52,248 nucleotides of DNA from assembly GCA_009773765.1 (NCBI GenBank), contig WTWZ01000019.1:1-52248 (forward strand). Direction: 5' to 3'. This document shows positions 7,942 to 16,038 of the stretch, in pieces (positions within the stretch are counted from its first letter, which is position 1; every line of letters starts with the position of its first letter). A program made the translations under genes and the position numbers. The notes under the pieces are model-generated. The model saw only the letters and a list, made by a program, of their open reading frames with translations, made no database searches and was not told where the DNA came from. This DNA comes from Prolixibacteraceae bacterium (GTDB lineage Bacteria > Bacteroidota > Bacteroidia > Bacteroidales > Prolixibacteraceae).

Positions 7942-10887
7942 TCAAGTAAAATCATGGGGATTTTTATATTTCAAACGGTTCATCCATTGTGTTTCGATGC
8001 TGTAAAAACCATATTCTTCAACCACTTTGCCCCGAATAAGGTAACAGCCAGGGCCGGAAAAGGGATTTTTATTATTTGAACCCATGAAGTGGACCGTATC
8101 AAGCCACTCCCCTTCCATATCAAGCCAGGTGCCAAAATACATGATTTTACCGCTGCTGGCCCGGGTTGGTTTGTGGTGAACAAGGTAACCGGCAATTTCA
8201 ATTGTCTTGCCAACCATTCCGGGCAATTGCGAGGCTTTTAAATGAACAGGCAAAGCAGATTCAAGCAATCCAAACGGCGAACGGATTGGAAATCCAAGTA
8301 ACTCAATCTCATCGAACGTATCTTCCAATTCATGTTTCCACAACTCAGGAAGATTAAATTCCCGTGTTTTTGTTTCGAAAAGAGTGGATTCGGGAGCCGT
8401 TTTTCCCGAATGTCCCAATAAATAATGGGCATCCCACAGCAACTCTTTTTTACTTTTACCGGCAAATCGAAAAGAGCCTGAGCGAATAAGAATAATGAGT
8501 TGTTCCAGAGATATTTGTACCCGATTTAAAAAATCATTCAAACTTCTGTATTTGCCATTTCGGCAACGTTCAACAAGAATATGCCCTGCAACGGCCTGAT
8601 CCAGTTCATGAATAATATAAAAACCAATATATATAGTTTCATTTTCAATTAAATTTTTCCACTGGCTTTTGTTAACACATGGCAATTCAATTTTTGCCCC
8701 ATGCATTTTTGCTTCATGAAAATAGAGTTCGGGAGAATAAAACCCGCCGCCATTATTTAACGTAGCAACCATGTATTCTATTGGATAATAGGCTTTTAAA
8801 TACAATGCCTGAAAACTTTCGACTGCATAACTTGCCGAGTGCCCTTTTGAAAAAGCATAGTTGGCAAAACTTTCAATCTGGGTCCAAATTTCTGAAATGG
8901 TATTTTCAGAATATCCTTTCAATTTACAATTATTGAAAAACTTTTCCCTGATAACCTGAAAATCATTTCTTTCCCTGAATTTCCACGACATACCGCGCCG
9001 CAAAATATCGGCTTCGCTCAAAGTAAGTCCGGCAAAATAATGCGCCACTTTTATTACGTCTTCCTGGTAAACCATCACTCCAAAAGTTTCCTCCAGAATT
9101 TCGTAAAGTTCAGGTAAATCTTTCCGGGCTTTTTCGCGTCTTTTTTCATCCTGAAACCTGAGTATGTATTCCCGCATCATTCCGCTTTTTGCCACACCAG
9201 GACGGATGATTGAACTGGCTGCCACGAGCCGTTTGTAATCTTCGGCCTTTAATTTGGTAAGCAACATTCGCATGGCTGGCGATTCAACATAAAAACAGGC
9301 AATTGCTTTACCTTTTTTTAACAGGTTTTTTACACGCGGGTCGTCTTTAAACAGGTTTATATTGTTGATGTCTATTTTTTTGTTTCTGTTTTTTTTGATG
9401 ATTTCAACCGCATCCTTAATTTTTCCCAATCCGCGCTGACTTAAAATATCGAATTTATATAATCCGATATCTTCAGCAACATGCATATCAAAATGGGTTG
9501 TTGGAAATCCTTTGGGCAAAATATGCGTTGCCGAATAATAATTGACTGGTTTTTCCGAAATCAGGATTCCGCTGGCATGGATACCTAGGTGGCTGGGCAT
9601 TCCATTCAGTAATTTACTGTATTGAACCACCCACTTTGCATACTCGTCGTTTTCCTGCGGAACCGGATTTTTTTGTAAACGGGTTATTTCATCGGCAGGC
9701 AAACCAAAAACCTTCCCAATTTCGCGCAACGCCGATTTGTGGTCGAAGGTAATGTACGATCCCAGTAAAGCAGTTTTGTCCCAGCCATATTTGCTGAAAA
9801 TGTAATTCGTTATGTCGTCGCGGTCGGTCCACGAAAAGTCGATGTCAAAATCAGGGGGGTTACTGCGGAACGGGTTGATGAAACGCTCGAAATAAAGGTC
9901 GAGTTCAATCGGATCTACATTGGTAATCCGCAACAAATAAGCAACCATGCTGTTTGCGCCACTTCCGCGGCCAACATACGGAAAATCACGGCTGCGCGCG
10001 TATTTTACAATATCGAGGTTGATTAAAAAATAGGAACTAAATCCCAATTCGTCAATCATTTTAAGCTCTTTTTCCATTCGGTCAATTACCTCTTTCGAAG
10101 GTTTTCCAAATCTGTATTTCAACCCCCTTTTACATTCATTGCGCAACAGTTTAATATCTTCTTCGTGCGATTGTGTGAAGCACTTTTTGTTTTTATTGGC
10201 GCCGTATTCAAATTCAACCGAACATTGGGCAAGAACCTGGTTTGTATTCCAGATGATTTCCGGATAATCTTTAAATGCACCTTTCAACTCCTGTTCAGAA
10301 ATAATAATTTCAAATGCCGATGTTTGCTCTGAAAATGGCAAACGGCTGAGTAAAACATTGTTTTCGATGGCCCGCAATAAACGATGGATATTGTAATCGC
10401 GTTTATTCCGGAATGTTGCTGGCTGAAGAATTACCAGTTTACCAATATGTGAACGCCATTCAGAAAATGGCAGTTTTATTAATTCTGAAGATTTTATCCC
10501 GATAAATTCGTTTTTGTTTAAATTTTTGAACTTTATGGTTTTAAAAGGGTAAATAAATATTGCACCCTGCATTTCAGGCGCTACTTCTTCAAATTGTTTT
10601 TTGTCAAACTGATATTTTGTAAGATGTTCATTTAATGCCCGAAAACCCTCAATATTTTTAGCCAGGCCAATGTATTTTTGCTGTATCCCGTTTCTGAAAT
10701 CGATGCCTAAAACCGGTTTAATATTGTATTGTGAAGCCAAACGTACAAAACCGATACTTGCTGAAGTGTTGTTGATGTCGGTTAATGCAACATTTGTAAA
10801 CCCCTTTGCCGACAGCTCTTCCAGTAATTTATCCGGAGGAATTGTACCGTATTTTAAACTAAACCAGGAGTGACAATTTATTAACAT
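7942..10887 (-). CDS. Error-prone DNA polymerase III alpha subunit (DnaE-type, short form)
   Basis: A 981-residue C-family polymerase, shorter than a replicative DnaE (about 1150-1200). It has an N-terminal PHP domain (1-80), the palm motif PPDFDIDFSW around residue 340, VGRGSGANSMVAYLLRI just upstream, finger motifs (VYQEDVIKVAHYFAGL, FSKGHSASYA) and a C-terminal OB fold (GKTIEIAGYLVHHKPTRA). The PHP metal site is degenerate: INCHS instead of LHxHS, and TDI instead of TDH. It lies 50 bp downstream of dinB on the same strand, beside a LexA-like regulator. This is a Bacteroidota form of the inducible mutagenesis cassette, acting in translesion synthesis after DNA damage. Confidence 0.9.
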   Translation of the reverse strand: MLINCHSWFSLKYGTIPPDKLLEELSAKGFTNVALTDINNTSASIGFVRLASQYNIKPVLGIDFRNGIQQKYIGLAKNIEGFRALNEHLTKYQFDKKQFEEVAPEMQGAIFIYPFKTIKFKNLNKNEFIGIKSSELIKLPFSEWRSHIGKLVILQPATFRNKRDYNIHRLLRAIENNVLLSRLPFSEQTSAFEIIISEQELKGAFKDYPEIIWNTNQVLAQCSVEFEYGANKNKKCFTQSHEEDIKLLRNECKRGLKYRFGKPSKEVIDRMEKELKMIDELGFSSYFLINLDIVKYARSRDFPYVGRGSGANSMVAYLLRITNVDPIELDLYFERFINPFRSNPPDFDIDFSWTDRDDITNYIFSKYGWDKTALLGSYITFDHKSALREIGKVFGLPADEITRLQKNPVPQENDEYAKWVVQYSKLLNGMPSHLGIHASGILISEKPVNYYSATHILPKGFPTTHFDMHVAEDIGLYKFDILSQRGLGKIKDAVEIIKKNRNKKIDINNINLFKDDPRVKNLLKKGKAIACFYVESPAMRMLLTKLKAEDYKRLVAASSIIRPGVAKSGMMREYILRFQDEKRREKARKDLPELYEILEETFGVMVYQEDVIKVAHYFAGLTLSEADILRRGMSWKFRERNDFQVIREKFFNNCKLKGYSENTISEIWTQIESFANYAFSKGHSASYAVESFQALYLKAYYPIEYMVATLNNGGGFYSPELYFHEAKMHGAKIELPCVNKSQWKNLIENETIYIGFYIIHELDQAVAGHILVERCRNGKYRSLNDFLNRVQISLEQLIILIRSGSFRFAGKSKKELLWDAHYLLGHSGKTAPESTLFETKTREFNLPELWKHELEDTFDEIELLGFPIRSPFGLLESALPVHLKASQLPGMVGKTIEIAGYLVHHKPTRASSGKIMYFGTWLDMEGEWLDTVHFMGSNNKNPFSGPGCYLIRGKVVEEYGFYSIETQWMNRLKYKNPHDFT

Positions 10888-10937
10888 GTTAAATTGTAAA
10901 TTGATTAATTGTAATATTATAAATTAAACTTTCAACT

Positions 10938-12152
10938 CTAAACTCTCCTGTGCGCAGGTATTTCCGTTGGCTGGCCATTAAACGGATCGTGGCCACCACC
11001 AATACTTTTTACACCAAGGGTAACTGCGCGTTTAACAGCCTGGCCGCCAAACCGTTTTCGTACGTAATCCATCGACTGGTAAAGCCGAATCAGTTTTTCA
11101 GAATCTTCAAACAGCCGCATTTGGTAAGTTCCACCAGTTAAATGGCTAAACCTGACTCCGATTAGCCTGATTAAAACCCGACGCTGGTAAAGCTGATCGA
11201 ATAAATCGATGGTGGTTTTTATTAAAGTTTGGTCGAGCGAAGTATATGGGATAATTCGTTGTTTGCTGTATGTTTGAAAATCGGAATACCTGATTTTTAT
11301 TGAAACACAGGCAGTTAATTTGTTTCCGCCACGCAATTGAAAAGACATGTTTTCAGCCATCGAAATCAAAATGCTTTTAATTTTGACAACATCGGTTGAA
11401 TCTTTTTCAAAAGTGCGTTCCATCGAAATTGATTTTCGTTCATTCCATGCTACAACAGGCGAATTATCGATCCCCTGTGCTTTTTTCCACAACGAAATAC
11501 CGTTTTTTCCCAATACGCTTTCCATCAGTTCAACCGGCATTTCCTGCACGGTTTTCACTTTTTCGATTCCCATGCTCCGCAATAACTGGTATGTTTGAGC
11601 GCCCACCATCGGAATTTTTTTTACCGAAAGCGGCGCCAAAAAACGTTTCTCTTCTCCATCGGGAATTTGAATGAAATTATTGGGTTTTGCCTCCGAAGTA
11701 CCTACTTTCGAAACCGTTTTATTAATTGAAAGCCCAAATGAAATGGGAAGCATAGTTTCCCTGATAATTTTTTCGCGTAATTCTTTGGCCCAATCGTAAC
11801 AACCATAAAACTGGTCCATTCCTGTAACATCGACATAAAATTCGTCGATTGACGATTTTTCAAAAAGTGGCGATTTTTCTTTGATGATATCGGTCACCAT
11901 ATCCGAAAATTTTGAATAAACACCACTGTTCCCGCGAATTACAACAGCCCCGGGACATAAAACCCGTGCCATTTTCATTGGCATTCCCGAGTGTACACCA
12001 AATTGCCGTGTCTCGTAACTGCACGAAGCTACCACTCCCCTGTCGCCTGTGCCGCCAATTAACACCGGTAATTGTTTCAACCTTCTGTCTAAAAGCCTTT
12101 CGCACGAAACAAAAAAAGTGTCTAAATCGAGATGTACAATATGTCTGTTCAT
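10938..12152 (-). CDS. dinB: Y-family DNA polymerase (DinB / Pol IV type)
   Basis: The 404-residue product shows the Y-family catalytic motifs: HLDLDTFFVSCE (about 6-17) and SSIDEFYVDVT (about 100-110). Helix-hairpin-helix and little-finger regions follow, and QMRLF near residue 350 fits the beta-clamp-binding pentapeptide. It would bypass DNA lesions, probably with the DnaE-type polymerase encoded 50 bp downstream. Its start codon lies only 4 bp from the first 17-bp palindromic operator, so repressor binding would cover its promoter or ribosome-binding region. Confidence 0.93.
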   Translation of the reverse strand: MNRHIVHLDLDTFFVSCERLLDRRLKQLPVLIGGTGDRGVVASCSYETRQFGVHSGMPMKMARVLCPGAVVIRGNSGVYSKFSDMVTDIIKEKSPLFEKSSIDEFYVDVTGMDQFYGCYDWAKELREKIIRETMLPISFGLSINKTVSKVGTSEAKPNNFIQIPDGEEKRFLAPLSVKKIPMVGAQTYQLLRSMGIEKVKTVQEMPVELMESVLGKNGISLWKKAQGIDNSPVVAWNERKSISMERTFEKDSTDVVKIKSILISMAENMSFQLRGGNKLTACVSIKIRYSDFQTYSKQRIIPYTSLDQTLIKTTIDLFDQLYQRRVLIRLIGVRFSHLTGGTYQMRLFEDSEKLIRLYQSMDYVRKRFGGQAVKRAVTLGVKSIGGGHDPFNGQPTEIPAHRRV

Positions 12153-12156
12153 AAAA

Positions 12157-12173
12157 TGACTATAATATCGTCA
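12157..12173. promoter_or_regulatory. Candidate LexA-like operator, site 1
   Basis: TGACTATAATATCGTCA is a 17-bp near-perfect palindrome (TGACnATAnTATnGTCA). It sits between divergent dinB and the LexA-like gene, directly against the dinB start. A second copy lies 23 bp away centre to centre. Confidence 0.7.
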
Positions 12174-12179
12174 ATAATT

Positions 12180-12196
12180 TGTCAATAATATAGTCA
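12180..12196. promoter_or_regulatory. Candidate LexA-like operator, site 2
   Basis: TGTCAATAATATAGTCA matches site 1 in the pattern TGnCnATAnTATnGTCA. It overlaps the TTTG at 12178-12181 that would serve as -33 box for the rightward promoter. A spacing of 23 bp between the two centres, about two helical turns, allows cooperative binding on one face. Confidence 0.7.
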
Positions 12197-12204
12197 AAAA
12201 GTTT

Positions 12205-12212
12205 TATATTTG
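12205..12212 (+). promoter_or_regulatory. -7 box of the LexA-like gene promoter
   Basis: TATATTTG fits the Bacteroidota TAnnTTTG -7 consensus and is 23 bp from the TTTG at 12178-12181. Operator site 2 lies between and over these elements, consistent with autoregulation. Confidence 0.55.
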
Positions 12213-12267
12213 CCCTGTTCGTTAAATAGATTTTGAGATTTGAGTATTGAGAAAATTAATTAGAATT

Positions 12268-12961
12268 ATGCACTTTGCTGAAAACCTGCGATTTTTAAGA
12301 TTAAGGCGGAATAAATCGCAAACCGATTTGGCTCCGTACTACACTTTCTGGTTACGAAAAAAATGTGCAACCGCCCTTTCGGATTTTGATTAAAATTTCG
12401 GAATATTTCAATGTTTCGCTCGATGCACTGATAAAATATAAACTCGATGTACTTTCTGAGTTTCAGCTTGCGCAAATTGAAAAGGGTTTTGATGTTGATG
12501 TTACCGGCAATAAACTGCGCCTGCTAACAATTACGGTTGACAGTAAGGGAAAGGAAAACATTGAAATGGTGCCACTAAAAGCGCAAGCCGGTTATACCAA
12601 CAGTTACGGCGATTTGGATTTTATTGCATCGCTCCCCAAATTTAAATTGCCTTTTTTGCCCGAAAATAAAACCTACCGCACTTTTCAGATTAAAGGTGAT
12701 TCTATGTTGCCTATTCCTGAAAATTCGTGGGTAACCTGTTCGTATGTCGAAAACTGGGAGCATATTAAAAATGGCAAAGCCTGTGTTGTTGTAACTAAAA
12801 GCGAAGGCCTTGTTTTTAAGCTGGTTTATCTTCGGGTTGATAGCGGTTTTTTTTTACTGGTTTCATCGAACAGGGATTATAATCCTTATGAAATACCGGT
12901 TTCGCAGGTTCTGGAAATCTGGCAGTTTGAAACCTGGAACAGTTTTGAGTTTAATGCATAA
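12268..12961 (+). pseudogene. LexA-like (XRE-S24) SOS repressor with frameshift in the HTH
   Basis: The start at 12268 gives MHFAENLRFLRLRRNKSQTDLA, the beginning of an XRE-type HTH. The frame then breaks at 12331-12341. It resumes one frame over at TTLSGYEKN, followed by ILIKISEYFNVSLDALI and an S24 peptidase domain. About six codons of HTH helix 3 seem missing (a 3n+2 deletion of roughly 17-20 bp). The S24 part is complete: cleavage site KAQAGY, catalytic Ser in GDSML, catalytic Lys in VFKLVYL. A GTG at 12365 could start a 198-residue protein, but without the DNA-reading helix. If the break is real, the mutagenesis genes next door may be derepressed. Confidence 0.8.
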
Positions 12962-12967
12962 AAAAAA

Positions 12968-13012
12968 CTTCGACTTCGCTCAGTCTGACTGTCACCCTGA
13001 GCGAAGTCGAGG
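12968..13012. terminator. Bidirectional terminator-like hairpin repeat
   Basis: CTTCGACTTCGCTCAG (12968-12983) pairs with CTGAGCGAAGTCGAGG (12997-13012) with one mismatch. It lies between the convergent LexA-like and DUF349 genes. This is the common Bacteroidota extragenic palindrome; here its position suits transcription termination from both sides. Confidence 0.65.
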
Positions 13013-13019
13013 GGTAATT

Positions 13020-15326
13020 TTAATCTTCCATTTCGTCGATAACCCTGATTTTTTCTTTTAACGTTTCAATAGTTTGGCGGGTGTCTTCAATTTTCTTTTT
13101 AACATCCTCAATCAACACTTCTGCATTTTTCGATTTAGCGAAAAATCCGATGTTGTTATCAAGTAAAACCAAATCATTTTCAAGTTGTTTTAACTTGCTC
13201 ATGTATTTTTCGCGTTCCATCCGCATTTTGCTTTGTCCGCGTGTTGATTCAGAGAATGTTGACATTTTGGTTTTGAATTTAAGCATGTTGCGCTTATCTT
13301 CATTGATGCTCAACTGGTCGAAAAGTTTACTAATCAGTTCCCTGAATTTATTCTGAACCAGGTCTTTCTTTTTAAAGGGAACATGCCCTATTTCTGTCCA
13401 GCGGCGTTGAGTATCTTTTAATAACCTCAGGTTTTCATTCACATCGTCGGCTGGTTTAAAATTCTCCAGCTCAGCAATGATGTCCTCTTTAAGTTTCAAA
13501 TTATCAACTTGTTCAGTATCAACATCCGAAAAATGTTCCGATTTTTTATCGAAAAAGAAATCGCAGGCAGCCCTGAAACGTTTCCAGGCCATATCGGAAT
13601 GTTTACGTGGTATTGGCCCTATTTCTTTCCATTTTTTCTGGATATTAATAAAATCCTGGGTTGCTTTTCTCCAGTCGGTATTATCCCTAAGCGCTTCAGC
13701 CTGAACGCACAAATCTATTTTTTGCTGAAGGTTATTTTGTTGGATTTCTTTGTTTTTTGAATAAAACTCCCGCTTTTTATTGAAGAAATTATCGCAGGCA
13801 GTTCTAAAACGATCGTAAATTTTATTGTTGTCCCTTTTGGGAGCAAAGCCGATTGTTCTCCAAACTTTCTGCAGTTCAACCAGTTCTTTCGATTTGGTAT
13901 CCCAGTCTCTGTAACTGTTTATTTCTGCATCACAAATTTCCTCAACTTTTTCGCAAAGGGCCATTTTAGCGTCATAATTTTTCCTCTGGTCACTCTTTTT
14001 TGATTCAAAGAAGTCCTGGTGCTTTTTATTGATGATAGAAGTTATGTGTTTGAACCTTTCCCAAACATCATCTTTATTATCACGTGGGACCGGCCCGATT
14101 TCGCGCCATTGTTCATGGTATTTCTGGAGAGTGTTGAATGCTTTTAAAATCGATGGTTCAGCCAGTAATTCTTCAGCGTTTTCGCAAAGTTTAATTTTAA
14201 GTTCGAGATTTTTCCTTAAATCGAGGTCGCGCAATTCGCGGTTAATTTTAATGTAGTCGTAAAAATTTTCGACATGAAAATGATAAGTATCCCACAGATT
14301 TTTCATTTTTGCCTGAGGTACCGGGCCAATTTCACGCCATTCGCGTTGCAAGTCACGAAATTCGTTAAAAGTTTTATTTATCGATTCTTCATTGTTAATC
14401 AGTCCTTTTATTTTCTCGATTATCTCTAATTTTCTTTTCAGGTTTTCTTCTTTTTCATAATCAAGTTGTTTGTTATGTTCCTTGCGCAACTGACCATACT
14501 TTTTGAGAAGATCCCGGATGTCGTTTTCGTAAGGATCATCTTCGGGCACAAATTCTTCTTCTAATCCACCGTCTTCGATAAAAGCAATTCGCGCCTCTTC
14601 TATAATCTCATTAAATTTTTTATAAAATACCGATTTAATTACTTCAACATCAGCTTTTATGTCGGCTTCTTCAGATTCTTCCAATAAATTTCGCAAAGCA
14701 TTTATCAACTCAACCTGAGAATATTTTGAATAATCTGTTCTTTCCTTTTTATGAGCCTGATGAAAATCTTCGGCCATTCGATCGTTTCCGGTAGCGCTGA
14801 TTTTATCGATTTCTTCCTGGGTAACTTTTTTAACTTTGGTTCTCGGGGTTACAGCAGGAATTGCTTCTTCAGCTTTTTCCGCTGCTTCAATTTCTTTTAC
14901 TTCGAGTATTACAGTTTTATCTTCTTTTACTTCAACTTCAACAGCTTTGTTTTCTGCCTTTCCCATCGTTTTTTCTTCAACTGTTTCAATCAATGGTTGT
15001 TCCGGTTCGGCGATTGTTTCAGGGATAGAATTATCAACAACGGGTTTTTCAGTTTCTTGCTCTGTAATTTCAGGGATAGAATCAACTGTTTTCGTTTTTT
15101 TTGGTTTTACCGAAGGTTTTTTAACTTTTTCATTAACTGGTTTTTTTGTTTCAGAAACTTCAGTAATCTCGTTTTCATTTATTGAAACTAATTGTTCTTC
15201 AGTAATTTCATTTGCCGGATCATCTGTATCCTGAGTAACGGATTCAATTGGTTGTCCCGATTTTACAAATTCAGTATTTTCAGCGTTTTTCAACTCCTCC
15301 GGGTAATTAAGGTCTTCAGATTTCAT
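13020..15326 (-). CDS. DUF349 repeat protein
   Basis: A 768-residue cytoplasmic protein. The first 180 residues are low-complexity, rich in Glu, Val, Lys and Thr (EKPVVDNSIPETIAEPEQP). Next come at least five DUF349 repeats with a W(R/K)EIGPVP core: REWREIGPVPQAKMKNLW, QWREIGPVPRDNKDDVW, VWRTIGFAPKRDNNKIY, KWKEIGPIPRKHSDMAW and RWTEIGHVPFKKKDLV. A long C-terminal coiled coil (about 690-768) ends the protein. DUF349 proteins are widespread in Bacteroidota; the repeats are helical and the function is not established. It appears monocistronic. Confidence 0.9.
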   Translation of the reverse strand: MKSEDLNYPEELKNAENTEFVKSGQPIESVTQDTDDPANEITEEQLVSINENEITEVSETKKPVNEKVKKPSVKPKKTKTVDSIPEITEQETEKPVVDNSIPETIAEPEQPLIETVEEKTMGKAENKAVEVEVKEDKTVILEVKEIEAAEKAEEAIPAVTPRTKVKKVTQEEIDKISATGNDRMAEDFHQAHKKERTDYSKYSQVELINALRNLLEESEEADIKADVEVIKSVFYKKFNEIIEEARIAFIEDGGLEEEFVPEDDPYENDIRDLLKKYGQLRKEHNKQLDYEKEENLKRKLEIIEKIKGLINNEESINKTFNEFRDLQREWREIGPVPQAKMKNLWDTYHFHVENFYDYIKINRELRDLDLRKNLELKIKLCENAEELLAEPSILKAFNTLQKYHEQWREIGPVPRDNKDDVWERFKHITSIINKKHQDFFESKKSDQRKNYDAKMALCEKVEEICDAEINSYRDWDTKSKELVELQKVWRTIGFAPKRDNNKIYDRFRTACDNFFNKKREFYSKNKEIQQNNLQQKIDLCVQAEALRDNTDWRKATQDFINIQKKWKEIGPIPRKHSDMAWKRFRAACDFFFDKKSEHFSDVDTEQVDNLKLKEDIIAELENFKPADDVNENLRLLKDTQRRWTEIGHVPFKKKDLVQNKFRELISKLFDQLSINEDKRNMLKFKTKMSTFSESTRGQSKMRMEREKYMSKLKQLENDLVLLDNNIGFFAKSKNAEVLIEDVKKKIEDTRQTIETLKEKIRVIDEMED

Positions 15327-15341
15327 TTTTAATTAATTTAT

Positions 15342-15356
15342 ACCATAACTTATGGT
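15342..15356. promoter_or_regulatory. Perfect 7+7 bp palindrome upstream of the DUF349 gene
   Basis: ACCATAA-C-TTATGGT lies 16 bp upstream of the DUF349 start codon. It could be a protein-binding site or a small 5'-leader hairpin near the ribosome-binding site. No regulator can be assigned. Confidence 0.4.
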
Positions 15357-15590
15357 GTGCGTAAACTTTGCCGCTACGAAAATATATATTACGCCCTAAT
15401 AGTCAAAGTTTTTCAATTAAAATAAACGGATATGTTTTGAAATCATGTTTAATAACATTTATAACTGTTTCATATACAGAATAAATAGTAGCATTTTTTA
15501 TGTTTATTCGATTTCAATTTGATTAATTTAACGGGCTGAAAAAAAACAAATTTTATCAATAAACCATTAAAACTGTTAAACAATGGGGTA

Positions 15591-16019
15591 AAGATTTTCT
15601 TTTTAAGTAACCAGAATTCGTGCAGGAGCCAGATGGCAGAGGCTATTTTAAGAAGTTTTGACAAGGAACTTGAAATTTATTCTGCCGGAATAGATCCGGT
15701 CGATCACGTAAGCCCGGTGGCCATTGAAGTTCTGAGCGGCATTGGGATAAAGCTGGAACCATCTGTGCCTCAGCACTATTCGGAATTCGAAAATATTGAA
15801 TTTGATTATTTGATAACAGTTGGCGATGGAACTATTGAAAACCTGAGGATTCCGGCTTCAATAAAATACAGACGAAAAATGCACCTTGGTTTCCAGAATC
15901 CTTACAAACATTTTAAAGACAGAAATGAGCTGAAATTAAAATGCGAAGAAATAAGGGACGAAATTTACACCGAACTTGAATATTTTTATCACCGGATTAT
16001 AAAAAGGAAAGAGGGGTAA
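15591..16019 (+). pseudogene. Degenerate low-molecular-weight phosphatase / arsenate-reductase-like protein
   Basis: In-frame sequence upstream of the first ATG (15633) clearly belongs to the family: KIFFLSNQNSCRSQMAEAIL matches the P-loop segment FLCTGNSCRSQMAEA. There is no ATG, GTG or TTG in this frame before the P-loop. An out-of-frame ATGGGG at 15583 suggests a G-run indel separated the start. The nucleophilic Cys is Ser (AGT, 15606-15608), Gly of CxGNS is Gln, and the general-acid DDP motif reads QNP. The intact homologue at 42657-43079 keeps all of these residues. It is either a decayed gene or a non-catalytic protein started from 15633. Family membership is confident; any function is not. 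Confidence 0.75.
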
Positions 16020-16038
16020 ATTTCCCTTACCTCCTCTC

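Noticed and set aside
14751-15234. Plus-strand open frames rich in Phe or Ser opposite the DUF349 gene
   Set aside because: They mirror the Glu/Lys/Val-rich low-complexity N-terminus of the minus-strand gene; no family features.
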